Of a stretch of 64,000 nucleotides of DNA, positions 1-12,700 are shown piece by piece. Position 1 is the stretch's first letter; every line of letters starts with the position of its first letter. Under the pieces are notes generated by a model. The model had not been told where the DNA came from. It worked only from the letters and a program-made list of their open reading frames with translations, and searched no databases. The stretch covers positions 1 through 64,000 of the forward strand of contig JASANC010005889.1 in NCBI GenBank assembly GCA_030248135.1. The letters are read 5' to 3'. Origin of the DNA: Theristus sp. LFF4_11. Taxonomy: Eukaryota > Nematoda > Chromadorea > Monhysterida > Xyalidae. The translations under genes and the position numbers were made by a program.

Positions 1-549
1 AAAAATTAACCCAAACAGCAAAATCTACGGATGAAATTACCCCAGGAAACATTTTTGTTCGACTGTGAAAATGTCGCAGGTAAAAATTGAAAGGGCGAAC
101 ACATGTTGATTAAATACCTGAAAAAAAAGAGATAGAAAAATAAGTAACACTGTTTTCAGAATAGGTTTTTCGTGTCTACAGCGTATGAAAAGTAGTCGGA
201 TAAAATTTTTTTCGCGGCTCCAAGCACAACTTTGGGTGTTCGTTTCGTGTGCACAGAACCAAGTTTGTGGCTTATACTATGCTCGCTGCAGGAAGCGAGC
301 AAATTTGAAAAACGCGCGCGAGAGGATAACGGCTCATATAATGCGTGATGCGCTGTCCGCTCGCTGACGCTCGCTCGCGCATCCGCATGATTGTAAAATA
401 AAAGAATAGCAAGGCGCACAACTGTGTGATTGAAAATGCAAGATGTAGCGATTTGCTTCTCGACGTTTAAGACCAAATCTACATCCACTAGCCACTAAAC
501 AACAACTGTCTTCACTTGGTTTGGTCTTATGTTCGTGACGGTTCAACTA
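1..549. other. Intergenic, no gene recognised
   Basis: Short open frames exist on both strands, but none has a recognisable domain or splice context. The stretch ends in the TA dinucleotide (548-549) that is the target site of the MITE that follows. Confidence 0.5.
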
Positions 550-993
550 CCGTATTACCTCTAATAAACCCCCATGGGGGTTTATTTCTTCAGCGACTTC
601 TGGGGGTGGGGGTTTATTTTTGGGGGGGCTTTATTTTTTGGGGGGGGGGTTTATTTGGAAACCATTTTTAGGAGTGGGCAAAATGGCAAAAATACCTTCC
701 ATGGCAGGAAGGAAGTCGCAGAAACTTCTACTATACATAGAAATTTCCTTTTACAACAGCCTTTTGTAATGAAATTACCATTAACTCATCCATTTGGGGC
801 CTTTGGTAGCACAATTTCATCATTTTCACTGAAACCAGCCACTGAATTCGCTGGGTATGTGTTTCAAACAGGTTTCAATAATCCCCCATGGGGGATTATT
901 TTGGGGGGGGATTATTTGGAAACTTGTCGAGGGGGTGGGGGTTTATTTTTGGGGGGGTTTAATTTTGGGGGGGGTTTAATAGAGGTAATACGG
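550..993. mobile_element. MITE family A, copy 1 (TA target)
   Basis: The element starts CCGTATTACC and ends with the reverse complement GGTAATACGG, flanked by TA on both sides (548-549 and 994-995). Subterminal parts are G-rich tracts of the type GGGGGTTTATT. The core is shared with copies at 39182-39642 and 52178-52909. It has no coding capacity. The TA duplication suggests mobilisation by a Tc1/mariner-type transposase; this is inferred from the target site only. Confidence 0.85.
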
Positions 994-1976
994 TACCACT
1001 ACTGTTCTGACAACAAAACTTTTGAACTAATGTAATGCTGCCATCCATATATTAAAACAATACCGCAATTTGCCGCCGTGGACTATGTCATTTTTCTCCA
1101 ATCATCACCCGCGCAGCGCAATTCGTGTTTAGACACTGGCAAGATATCTCAACAGGGGAAGGAAACACTTGCCACAGTAAAACACCCAGGGAAATCCAGA
1201 AGGATACATAGGGTAGTTTTCCCTGTGAATTTTCCCCTGGCTTTTGTTTTTCGGTTATTGGCTTGTTAAATGGTCTCTCGCGCGAGCATAGAAAGTAACA
1301 AATCAGTGTCGAAGACCACCTGACAGTCGGCAATGTCAAACCTCGTTCATTCATTCACCGCTTTTTACGACACGTGCGAATAAACGCCTCCACCAAATAC
1401 ACCGCGCTAGTTTTATGCGCTCTGCGTGAAAAAAATACAATTCTTCCTCGAACCGCGCCTGTTCGCCTGGTGTGTGTATCGTTTTCAGCAGCTCTATTAT
1501 TTCACCATTTTGTTGTTGTTCCAAGTTATAACTTGCGTTGAGTTTTGGTTCAAACGGCAAAAAAAACGCGAATGTATGCACCGCATCGCATATGTACTTT
1601 TTTAGCGGTTCACTGCATCTGACAATCCATATCAACATTGTGTATGTACATGTTCACTACCTGCTGTGGAGCTTGTCTCGGTGCACTTTACAATCGTTCT
1701 GTGTGGTTTTCTTATGACGGCAATTTCGCTGCTTGCTGCCGCTTAAAAACAATGTTCAATCTTTGTTTTTAGCTGTGGATTGCATTGTGCTTATGTGCAT
1801 AACGCAGAAAACACGCCTCTGAAATTAGTGCTGACATTGCCTGTTTATTTGATTTTGTAGGGTTTTCAACTAAAAGTGTATGTTAAAAAGGACATGTGCT
1901 TGGCGAGCTGGCGCCAGACACCAGGAATCAAAAAAAAATTTCATGTGTTTTCTTGCTGTATCAGTTGCTACATGTA
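994..1976. other. Intergenic, one unassigned 95-codon frame
   Basis: No gene is recognised. A minus-strand frame at 1351-1638 has a fairly balanced, charged composition and ends in a basic, Trp-containing segment. It has no motif I can name and may be chance or a decayed exon. Confidence 0.35.
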
Positions 1977-2889
1977 CAGGGTGGGCCAAAAAAAAGGTTC
2001 CATTTTCAAACTGCTGTCACTGGCTGGTGTTTTAATATTATGAGCTGAAATTTTCAGCACTGATAAAACATGCGTTGCCATTTTACTGACAAAATTTTTT
2101 TCCGATATATAATTCCTAGCGCTCACTGTGGCAGATTTTCTAAAAAGCTCGAAAAATCAACAAATTGACTGAAATGAGTGCAAGAAAAAATTAGTATCAA
2201 GATGCGTGATTCAATTTTGAAACTGTTGCGAAGGTGACAAATTGGTCTTTTTGGATACCCGTGATAGTTCAAATCATGCGCTCAGAGTAGAAAGGTCTCA
2301 CACTTGAATTGCATTTGAGCACCTCGAGTGAAATTCTGATGTTTCACAGCGGACTCGAGTCAGCAGCCATGCGACTGCGACAGAAAGAATTGTTCAGCTG
2401 ATTTTTTGTTTTCTGTGTTGCTCTGTCTGTTAATTTGTTTCTTTTGAAAAGTTTTTCTGCGGTTTGAATAAAAACAGTGTTTCAGTTTCAGTTTTCTTCA
2501 GTTTCGTCATGGTTAAGTGGACAGCAGAACAACGGGTCTGGTGTGCTATCTGGTGGGAGCAATCTGAAAGTTTTTCTGCAGTGACTCGCCAGTTTCGCGT
2601 AAAATTCCATCCAGCCGCTGCCGGACGACAAACCTTGATGATGATTTGGATGTCTATGAGCAATGATTCGTTGTTAAATTCTTGGTTAAAAATCCGTTTT
2701 TTTTTGAAATTTTGGGAATTTTTAAACATTGTGCTGTAAAACTGAATCTACTTGACCAAACTGGATAAAAATTTTGTCAAAAAAATGGCATCACATGTTT
2801 TATCAATGCTGAAAATTTCAGCTCATAATATTGAAATTCCAGCCAGTGACAGCAGTTTGAAAATGGAACCTTTTTTTTGGCCCACCCTG
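1977..2889 (+). mobile_element. Internally deleted mariner-like element
   Basis: Terminal inverted repeats of roughly 110 bp begin CAGGGTGGGCCAAAAAAAA and are flanked by TA (1975-1976, 2890-2891), the Tc1/mariner target duplication. Inside, a plus-strand frame starting at 2509 (MVKWTAEQR...) resembles the N-terminal helix-turn-helix found in mariner-like transposases that begin with a TxxQR...AVxRxFRxxF pattern. It runs for about 45 recognisable residues and then ends, with no DDE catalytic domain. The element is therefore non-autonomous. The N-terminal assignment is from pattern recognition, not a search. Confidence 0.8.
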
Positions 2890-5568
2890 TATAGTAGCTA
2901 GCTACGCGTACTTATGCAAAGCTGCTTCGCGATAAAAAAGAACGATAAGCAAGAATGCATTTGGTCAACGACTACATAAATCGACTCAAGCACTAGTTTA
3001 TACTAACATGCCGTTTGTAATCCCGTCTGATGCGCAGAGAAATCACAAATTCTTTCAGCATCAGTCTAATGAAGATATCTTGATTTGAACTGTTTTGATC
3101 TGTTCAAGTCGCCAGATGATTCCGGTGCTGCTAACTTTTGTCAGTCATGTGAAAACGTATGCTGCAAATGGGTAATTGCAATTGAGGTACGTAAATAAAA
3201 GTTTCAGTCGGTCTCGGGCTGATGGCTTGTGCTCCACTCTCAGTGTGCCTTCCCGCGAATATGGTCAAACCAAGTGTACATACATACATCCGCGCCTGCT
3301 ACTATATTTGCTGATTTGTAACGCCACCGTAATCATTGATCATCATTATACGTGTCCAAATATACGCTGGCGCGCATATATATATTGTAAAAATGTTAGC
3401 AGCGTATTTTCATTGTTCCGCGATTTTAACGAATTATACCTCAAGTTTCCAATGTACTGTGCCCTAAAACAGCAGTGATGCATGCGGATACACGTGACGG
3501 GAGGGGCGCGGCGCTTCTCGCTGGTCGTAAAGTTTCATGATCAGGAAATGCGGAATTAGAGAGAGTGTGTGTGTGTGCAGGCTTAAATACATATTTATTG
3601 TGTATTTAGCTTTTGCGGCCACACACACACGCCACACCGTTTTTACGACGAGTCGGGTTGTGTGCACTCGACTGTACTTTTACGAGCCACGAACGTGATA
3701 AATAGTTGATTAGTTTTTTTCGAGCGGAAAACCGCAGAAAGCGAGGCCTTTTTGGTGAACCTCTCGTCTTTGGCCAAGTTGCAAACTGTTTTATGTGGCA
3801 CCTTTTTTATTTCATCAACTTGTTTGACACTGTTCACTTTGGGTATTTTTTACTTGCATTAATTGACAAGAAACAATTTGTTTTTGGAAACTAGTGCCAG
3901 AATTTGCGATTGCTTCCAGCTGCACGCATTGCTTATCGAATTCTAATTGAACATGACATTTGCGTCAGTTCAAACATACGCCCTCTTTGGGCCCGTACTG
4001 TGTGTGTGTGAGTCTGATTTACGCAATAAAGCACAACATAAAACAAATGAACGAACAGGACAGGTAACGCGGCTGAAAAATTTATGATGTATTAGAGGCG
4101 TTAATCAGCTCTCATTGCCAGAGAGTTGAACACCTCAATTTGAAAAATGCCTAACAATATTTTTAGAAACTTAGTTACAGCGGTGTCATAGATAGGCAGT
4201 CAGTGTGGATCTAGAAAATCTGCAATTGATGCGCTCGAAAGTTATGCCAGTTCGAAAACTCGCAACAGTGCATCCGTGAACGAAATGTGTATTTTTCTAT
4301 TTGTGGGTTTGCAGTTAGCAAAAATTCACAATACACTACGACATTGGACAAATGTTTATGCTGCGAATTGTTCAGGTTTGGGTTCAATAGTTGTGTGCGT
4401 GTTGTTGTCACCGCGGAAAAACCTCTTGCTTTTCATAATTTGCAGAATGTTTTGGTTTTTCGCCTGTCTGCGGTTTGAACACCTGTTGAAATTTATGTGA
4501 TGCACTGATTTCTATTCACGCTCGTTATGCTGAAAGTCGAATTTCAGCTTCACTTAATGACGAAACGTTTGGTCAATCAGTTCATGTGACTTTCTCTTTC
4601 TTGTGACATCTCAGTTCATGTTTGTATGATAAAACCCTTCCAGAGCGTCCATGTGACACATGTCATAACTTTTTGTTTTCAGTCATACGTTTTGAATTCC
4701 TGTTTTGTTTTGTTTTCTGGCATTATTATCTGATATATTTCTGATCTGAGGAACGAAGGCAGAAATTTTCAGTATGCCATGTCACCAATTTAGATCCCGA
4801 CAAGTAACGATGCCGGTTTTTGGTCTTATAATTACGGAGTATGTCGTCTTAGCTTGCAAGAATGATAAATGGGATACTTTTCTAACAAATAGTTCGTTTT
4901 GGAAAAATGCTCAGCTTTTGGGGCGTTTCGCCTTTTCCGGTGGAGCCTGCGGCCGACCGGCACCGGGGTGATTTCTCAAATTTTGCTAAAAAGGTGAAAA
5001 TAAATGGCTTCTGGTCTGCGTTGCGACGCGAAAATGGCCGCATATGGAGAACGTATTTTTAATACGAAGTATTTGAAATCAATTTATCGACTCTGGTTTA
5101 GACCGTCGCCATTATTTTGTAATTCTCTACCTCATTGGGCACATTGATTCTGCGACTCTTTCTGTCAGTGGATAATGCCTGATTCCCGATCATTTTGACA
5201 CCTAAACTGCTAACCACCACACTATAAGTTTTCAGCGTGCCTACATACAGTACAATGTAATGTACATATACTTATATCTACCACGTGTTCTACTACTATC
5301 GCAATGCAAAGACAATAGAAAATCTCATGCTGCGCACATTATCATTTGTAAAGACCTCGTTTTTCTGCCTATATAATTTTGTCTTCCTAATTCCGGCTGA
5401 AAAGACTTTCACTACGTATAGGATCTGCTGAGTCGATGAAAACTTTAGCGGCACCAAAATTTGGCAAGGAGTTTTAGAACTAGAAGCGTATTGAAGAAAA
5501 CACACCGAAAACGTCTGAATCATCATCGTAAACGTCGATGTGAACTGTGCCGAGGCCAGCGTCATGCC
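2890..5568. other. Intergenic region upstream of the Ly6-like gene
   Basis: No gene is recognised in this 2.7 kb AT-rich stretch. It contains a short TG-rich tract near 3560-3575 and scattered short frames without motifs. The promoter of the gene starting at 5569 must lie in its right part, but no core element can be assigned. Confidence 0.4.
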
Positions 5569-7039
5569 ATGTTTGGCGGTGCGTGGCAGAATTTCACTAC
5601 TGTGCTTTTAACAACAGTGGCAACATTGACGCTATTGATTTCAATACCACTGATGGACGCCCTAGCCGTGCCCAGTTCGTCCTCGTACACTGTGAACAGA
5701 AGTGAGCCGCACGATTTTTGTTGACGTTGGAACATTCACTGAGCAAACAGTGGAGGAGCGAAGTTGGAAATGTACACGTTGCCCCGTTATTATGCTTTCC
5801 CGATCCCGGTCTGTTTCTATTGCTGTTTCCAAAACAGCAATTCATAGCGAGCATAGTGGCGGCTGGAACTTGTCCACTTAAATCAGTTTTACGCCAAAAA
5901 CAATGACAGAGTAAACGATGCTGTTTTTCGTGGCAGAGCGCGAGTTCCGCTGCTACAGTTGCATGTCTCGTCATTACGAATACGCGTGGGACACGCTGGC
6001 GCACGTGTACAACCGGCCGGCCACGTTCTCCGACCAGTGCGACTACGACGCCCCGCGCGACTTCTCGAGTCACCCGGTCGGCATGACCATCTGCAGTTCG
6101 GCATGCGTGAAAATCTACGAGCGAACGGCCGTTGGAGGTACGGTATAACCTCAATAACATATCCAACTAGCTGATTGGTTCGGTGATCGCGTGGATTCTG
6201 GTGCATGAACTGCTGTGGCGACGCTGAGTTTGGTTTGCACAGAATGCGTGCATCATCACCAATCAGCTGGTTGCATATGTTATTGAGTTACACTGTATAT
6301 TGGAGTTACATGATATGGTGCAATGGTTGCGGTCGTTTTTGCTTTGTGGTCTCAGCACGAAATATATGCAGACCTGCGGTAGTGCAGCACTGTAATCCGC
6401 TCCACTCCACGCACACACACACACACACACTGGCATTGGTTGCCAAAGATTCATTTATCGTATTCGTTGCTGTACACCCGGTTCTTTATTCGTCCGCTGT
6501 TTTCTCCAGTGCAACAAATTCTGCCAGAACAAATCCAAACTCTTCGCAAACACCGTGACCACCAACGCACTGCAGGCGTCTACGTGAACGGCTTCATCCG
6601 CGGCTGCTACGACTCAATGCTGCGGTTCGGCTTCGACCGTCGCGTCGCCGAGGGCCACGGCTGGCTGGGGCGGACGCAGATGGCGTGTTTCCAGTACCGA
6701 CGACGCGACATCTTCGTGCGCTCCGTGTTCACGCCCGTACACCAGCAGGCGGAGCACGCGGACGCCGCCCGCAACGCGACGGTGGCGTTGTGCGTGTGCA
6801 GCTGGGACCGCTGTAATCCGGCGCAACGCTCCGGCGATGCCAACGCTGCCGCTGTGGCGAATGTGTTCGTCGTGATACCGAAGGTCGCATTGTTGAAACA
6901 GTATTATTCGGCAAACTTTCATTTTCATTTACGACGGCTTCTGTGGGCTCTGTCGAATTCGGCGACGTTGATTTGCTGGACGAGCGTGTGGATGATGATT
7001 GGTGCGATACGACTGAGGACTGATGGGGGTGTATGGTGA
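5569..7039 (+). CDS. Ly6/uPAR protein, ODR-2/HOT-like
   Basis: Three exons: 5569-5701, 5937-6137 and 6576-7039. Junctions are GT-AG with matching phases, giving 265 aa. Exon 1 encodes a hydrophobic signal peptide (residues about 8-31). Exons 2-3 carry a cysteine pattern like that of the nematode ODR-2/HOT family of Ly6-type proteins: CYSC followed by W and FSDQC, then CSSAC, RGCYDSMLRFGF, CFQY and CVCSWDRCN. The tail is hydrophobic (residues about 235-255), consistent with a GPI-attachment signal or a membrane anchor, so the protein is probably secreted and tethered outside the cell. C. elegans ODR-2 acts in sensory neurons; a similar role here is inference. The ATG at 5569 is chosen because it starts the signal peptide. 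Intron 2 begins inside a MITE. A possible polyadenylation signal AATAAA lies at 7251-7256. It could be another Ly6 subfamily. Confidence 0.75.
6141..6295. mobile_element. MITE family C in intron 2, at the splice donor
   Basis: This near-palindromic 155-bp element has arms reading CTCAATAACATATCCAACTA and its inverse, flanked by TA (6139-6140 and 6296-6297). It lies in intron 2 of the Ly6-like gene and starts at intron position 4. The same family occurs at 7299-7478 and 59285-59459, with a fragment at 25655-25725. Confidence 0.85.
6412..6430. repeat. (CA)n microsatellite
   Basis: About nine and a half uninterrupted CA dinucleotides, inside intron 2 of the Ly6-like gene. Confidence 0.95.
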
Positions 7040-7298
7040 CGTATTGACGACGCATTGATGATTGGGCGGTTTTTTTAATTTATTTACAATGTATTTATGT
7101 CATCTGATCATGCAAACATTTACACTTCACTGACTTCCATTTTATGTTCATAAGACACACCGGAACAAATACACTGCAGTTCGGCGCTGCCCAGAAGAAT
7201 TCGCTGATATATAATATTGAAAAAGAAGAACTAGGTAATTTGTCCTTGAAAATAAACACGTGTCAGTTACAATCTCAAAAAACTGTTTTAACCAAATA

Positions 7299-7478
7299 CA
7301 GTCCAACTCTATAACATATCCAACTATTTGTTTTCTATTATCCATCCAATAGCTGCTTTGTTCGTGGTAACGAGGTGCATGGATTCTATGCAAACATAAC
7401 TCCGCCTCCACCGCAATCCATGCACAGATTGGATGCATCCACCAATCAGCTAGTTGGACATGTTATAAAGTTAGACTG
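7299..7478. mobile_element. MITE family C, copy 2
   Basis: Starts CAGTCCAACTCTATAACATA and ends in the inverse form ...TTAGACTG, with TA at 7297-7298 and 7479-7480. It lies downstream of the Ly6-like gene. Confidence 0.8.
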
Positions 7479-7705
7479 TACATATATGTCTCGTGCTGTA
7501 CTAACACACATAAACTGATCGTGTTCCTGAACGAATCAAAGCTGCTGCAACGACATCATCGATATGGCGCTGTTTGGGCGCTGCCGTGTTTCCGTCATCT
7601 CAATTTTGTCGAAAGGCTGCGTCATTATGCAAAATATGAAGTATTTCCCCTATTTTTTACAAACACACCCAAAAGAAACCGTTTATCGTGTCTCCTATCT
7701 ATCTA

Positions 7706-9696
7706 TCTATAATACTAAGATAGTTACTGTCAATTTCGGTTCTAAAATATTTTCATCGGATCGGTTAATGACATGAAAAATATAAAAGGTCTTTCCGTTA
7801 GGATACAATCACATTTTGTATGCAACAGTGTTTTTTCTTGATCCTGACTGAATACTCATAGTCCATCTTCTAATGACAATATGCACAGTTCAATCGTCAT
7901 TCCACATGACTTTAGTCATCATGATGCCTTTTGCTCAAGAGCGACAACCAACAAGCGAGATAATCGTAAGAATTGCAAGGACCCCATTGTAGACGATGGA
8001 GTTTTTTTTCACAAAAAACGAGTTTTTTAAACAATCGCTTGCAAGTTAATCGCTCTTTTCACAAGGTAGACTTTTTATAAAGCCGCTGTTTACAACGAGT
8101 ATTTAGAAAATCGTTGCTTTTTGCTTCATTTGTTTTTTTTTTGTTCATTTGTTCATCATAGAAAATGCGTCACTTGGGATAGAAAAGCTACATAACAAAA
8201 CAAAAGCGACCGTTTTACACAATGGGTACTCAGAAACGTGTTGCTTTTTGTTGCACTCGATCAAAAAGAACTGGCTTAGGTTAGGGTAAGCGGGGAAAAG
8301 AAGTAAACATTCGAAACCAAAGCGGGAGCTTTGCTACGGGTATTCAGTAAAATGTAGAAAATCGTTGCTTTTTCCTTCATTTGTTTTTTTATCATAGAAA
8401 ATGCGTCACTTAGGACAGAAAAGCTACATAACAAAACAAAAGCGACCGTTTTAAACAATGGGTACTCAGAAACGTGTTGCTTTTTGTTGCTCTCGATCAA
8501 AAAGAACTGGCTTAGGTTAGGGTAAGCGGGGAAAAGAAGTAAACATTCGAAACAAAAGCGGGAGCTTTGCTACGGGTATTCAGTAAAATGTAGAAAATCG
8601 TTGCTTTTTCCTTCATTTGTCTTTTTATCATAGAAAATGCGTCACTTAGAATAGAAAAGCTACATAACAAAACAAAAGCGACCGTTTTACACAATGGGTA
8701 CTCAGAAACGTGTTGCTTTTTGTTGCACTCGATCAAAAAGAACTGGCTTAGGTTAGGGTAAGCAGGGAAAAGAAGTAAACATTCGAAACAAAAACGGGAG
8801 CTTTGCTACGGGTATTCAGTAAAATGTAGAAAATCGTTGCTTTTTCCTTCATTTTTTTTATCATAGAAAATGTGTCACTTAGGATAGAAAAGCTACATAA
8901 CAAAACAAAAGCGACCGTTTTACACAATGGGTACTCAGAAACGTGTTGCTTTTTGTTGCCCTCGATCAAAAAGAACTGGCTTAGGTTACGGTAAGCGGGG
9001 AAAAGAAGTAAACATTCAAAACAAAACGGGAGCTTTGCTACGGGTATTCAGTAGTGGTTGCTGTTTTGTCATTTCCATTCTATCAAAAATCATTGGCTAA
9101 GGTTAGGGTTAAAGGTAAGAGTAGTAAACATACCACACAAAAGTGGCCGTTTTGCAGCGAATATTCAGAAAAGTTTTTGCATTTTTCGTCATTTAAACTT
9201 TAAAAGGCTTGGCTTAGGTGAGCTTTGCTACGGGTATTCAGTAAAATGTTGCTGTTTTGTCATTTCCATTCTATCAAAAATCCTTGGCTAACGTTAGGGT
9301 TAAAGGTAAGAGTAGTAAACATACCACACAAAACTAGCCGTTTTGCAGCGAATATTCAGAAAAGTTTTGCATTTTTCGTCATTTAAACTTTAAAAGGCTT
9401 GGCTTAGGTTAGAGTAACCGGGAAAAAAGCAACTTATCAAGACTAAAGTTGGCGTTTTGCAACAATTGTTCAGAAGTGTTGCCTTTTTGACATTTACACT
9501 CTAAAAGGCCTGGCTTAGGTTAGGGTAAGCGATCACTTCTATGGTAAATCAACAACAGTCGGTTAAAGCAGCTCAAAATCAAAATGCAATGCATTTTGAG
9601 TCCGCGTCGTAGGCAAGGTCAAAAGGGAAAACCAACTCAAAAATAATAGTTGTATTTATCAGCTAACCGTGCCGTAGGCACGGGTCAATTTGCTAG
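7706..9696 (+). mobile_element. Helitron-type element, non-autonomous, complete
   Basis: The element has the ends expected of a Helitron. It begins TC (TCTATAATACTAAGATAGT) and ends CTAG. It sits between an A (7705) and a T (9697) with no target duplication. A hairpin (CCGTGCC-GTA-GGCACGG) lies about 12 bp before the 3' end. No Rep/helicase frame is present; the interior is mostly tandem repeats. A copy in the opposite orientation lies at 29316-31199, and related units are arrayed at 41451-48301. Confidence 0.85.
8226..9053. repeat. 236-bp tandem repeat inside the Helitron
   Basis: About 3.5 direct units with a period of 235-236 bp. Each carries the box GGCTTAGGTTAGGGTAAGCG. Shorter units of about 180 bp with related sequence follow to about 9540. 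Each of the first three units holds a minus-strand frame of 73-74 codons (8276-8500, 8512-8736, 8748-8969). Confidence 0.9.
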
Positions 9697-9735
9697 TATG
9701 ATCAACAACAACAACAACAACAACATTGTTTCCGC

Positions 9736-12700
9736 TCAACAAAAAAATCCAAACAGTACACGGCTGGAAGTACCGTGTACCGCGGTCTGATCGTCGTCAC
9801 CCGGCCTGCTGCGCGTTTCATTCGTCTGTTTCTTGCGTGCTCGCTTCGTGCCGTAGACGCACAGGAGAACACCGAATGTGAGAAACTCGATCATCGTCAA
9901 CACGGACATGCCCATCCAAAGGCCCATTTGGCCGCCGATGTCAGACAGAAGACTCGCTAGCTGTTAAACAATGTTCGTCATGAAAAACAGCTTGCGCAAT
10001 ACACACCAGCATTTCAGCGAGCTGTCGTTCCGTGGAGGTGGTCGTTGAACGCTCACTTGCCAGTTGGCGCAATATCGACTTTCAAATGTTCAGTTTGATT
10101 GACTGATTGAACCGGATAACACGAGCAGAGGCAACAACAAAAAAACAATTTCAAAATGAACAACGCACGCCTAAAATACCGTGAAAAGATACAGTACGGC
10201 CGAATAAATGAGGCAGTCCATCAAGGCGGGATCAGTCGTAGACTAGGAGTTGTCTTTTTCAGAAATGCCAACGTAATTCCCAATCATGTGTGCAAGGGAG
10301 AAAGAATGCACAGAAAAGCGCGGATAATCCATTGGTTTTCAAAAAACGTGTCAAATTAGGCACGCAGTTTGGTTTCTGAACATCTTTTTTCTTTCATTCA
10401 AAATTCGCGCGCTCCTTGAATCCTGAAAAAAGCTGCCATGTTTAATCGGCCATACCGTACGTGTAATTAACCGACCACATAGATGCCGTACTCCTTCATT
10501 TCCGTCTGCCCGATGGACTCATAAAAAATGTTCAACAACATCGAGTTATCCGCGTATTTCTGCTGGCACGCCTCGTAGGCGCTGCTAAACTCGTCAGTCG
10601 CTTGGTCGGTCGCGTTGGCGAACAGTTGCACGCATTCGCGCACCTGTTTTTTTTAAGATAATGCCACTGCACGGTAGTCACCACGCAGACCGGTCACACC
10701 AGAGAACTTCCGTCTACTCTGTTGTATACGCAGGCCACTTGTAATGTGAACTATAGATGGTATACTATTGGCTGATTATTCATTAGTTGACGAATGAATA
10801 ATGGGGGTTTTAACTGTGAACTGATAAAACTTTATGCTAACGGGGTGACTGAGCGCAGGCCACGCAGCACTAGTGACGATCGCGTCATACGCAGTGATCC
10901 TGCAACGTATTGATTGATATCTTGTAATGATTGATTCAATCGTGCCGCATTGAAATGACGATATTTTCGTGAAAAAACCCACCCGTCTAGTCAAGCAATG
11001 CGACCACAAATTTAGTTTGGTACACCCCATTCACGTGAAGAGATGATTCAAAGTCCGGGGTTTGCTGTGCAATGACAAGCGCATATTGTTTAGAGAGAGC
11101 GTCTGACATCATTTCGATACGACACGTTTGGAAAACACACGGAATAAACACGGTCTGACTGGTTGAAGTTCGGCACGGTGAAATAAAACAGAAAACTTAA
11201 AAACATTTATAAAAAATCACCAAAACAATTATTCCGCATACCTGCACGACGGTGGACAGGAACAGTCGAACTGGTCAAAGTGTTCTTCATGGCTGCTACT
11301 GCTTGTTAACACCCCATACACGTGTTCGAGAATGCAAGGTGCTGCAACAGTATTGGATGGAACAGTGTTTTTCTGCATTTTTATGCCTATTTCCTGAATA
11401 CCAAACTGACGAGTGAAGATTGTTGTTGATTCTGAATACCAAACTGACCGTCTTCTTTTGCACATTTACTGATCGAGCTCAGCTCCGCCCCCGCCTCATC
11501 TTCGTACTTTGCCGACAGACACTGGCAGTGCTGCGTTGACAAACAACGCAATGTGCAACAACATGATAATCAACGAATGCTCAATGGAATGAACCAAACG
11601 ACATTTATTAGTGGCTAACCATACAATTATCATGATATTTTTTTCGTTCATGATAGAACTACTCTGCTGTGCGTGCATGTATGAAGCAGGTGTCCAACCT
11701 TGACAACGTGCTCGTTGCTGCATTCACTCCAGCAGCGATCGCCTGCGAACGTGTCGTCCAAACGACAGTCGCTGTACGGACTCGGTAAACGTTCGATGAC
11801 ACTCTTCAAATTCAGCAAAAGAAGTTCCTGGTCGTTACAACACTCGGATGGATTTCGAACTGGCTTCTTTTTGGCCATCTCAATTGGATTTAATGGCAGA
11901 AATCTACATTCATTATTTCATCCGATATATTGTGGCAATGCGCTTTCGCCGCACCCACGAATGGCACTTTGTTGTGTTGACGACGACAAGCCAGAAATGT
12001 TCTCTGACACCAAGCCACATGAAACGTGCTGTTTTCCGACCGACCGTTTTGATTGCGAAATTCGTGAGTGCGCCAACAGTGGCCGAATAGCCGACGGTGT
12101 CCGGGCGTGGCGTCTGACCGGGCAGATGCAACACGAAACGAGCGCCGATCGTTTCGGTCGTCTCAATGTACTCGGACGCGTTCGTCCACAGCATCACCTC
12201 CAAGCCTGCACAGTTGAATGAAATCAAACGAATGAAACTTGAATGAAATCAGATTGAATAAAGCGACTTGATAGGCAAAACAGGCTGATTTGAATGATTC
12301 ATTGTCTGGCTGGCTGTTGATTGGTCATTGATTGACCAATTACGAAAAAAATCGAAAATCAAACTGAATCAAATTTGAAAACTAAAATATGTTAATGGCG
12401 GTGAGAAAAAACAACAACACGAATGCGCTTTCAAAATGAGAGCAACTGTTTAAAAAAAATGTAATGGTTCTGTTTCTGTTTTGTTTTTGGATTTTTGGAT
12501 TTCATATTTTTGGACTGTATTTTGAAACCAATTCTTGTTTTTCTCTCTCTCTCTGAATGGCGAAACATGTCTTCCGCACCCATGCCAATGCCACCGCGTG
12601 TCACTCTGCGACTGGCATCTTTGTTGAACGTGTAGCAAACGCCAAACACCGGATCGTAGTGGGGTACAAACGCGGCGCTGCAAAAATTCAAACCAATTTT

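Noticed and set aside
8226..9540. Interstitial telomere sequence
   Set aside because: TTAGG/TTAGGG-like boxes occur once per long unit inside a Helitron-type element, not as a tandem telomeric array.
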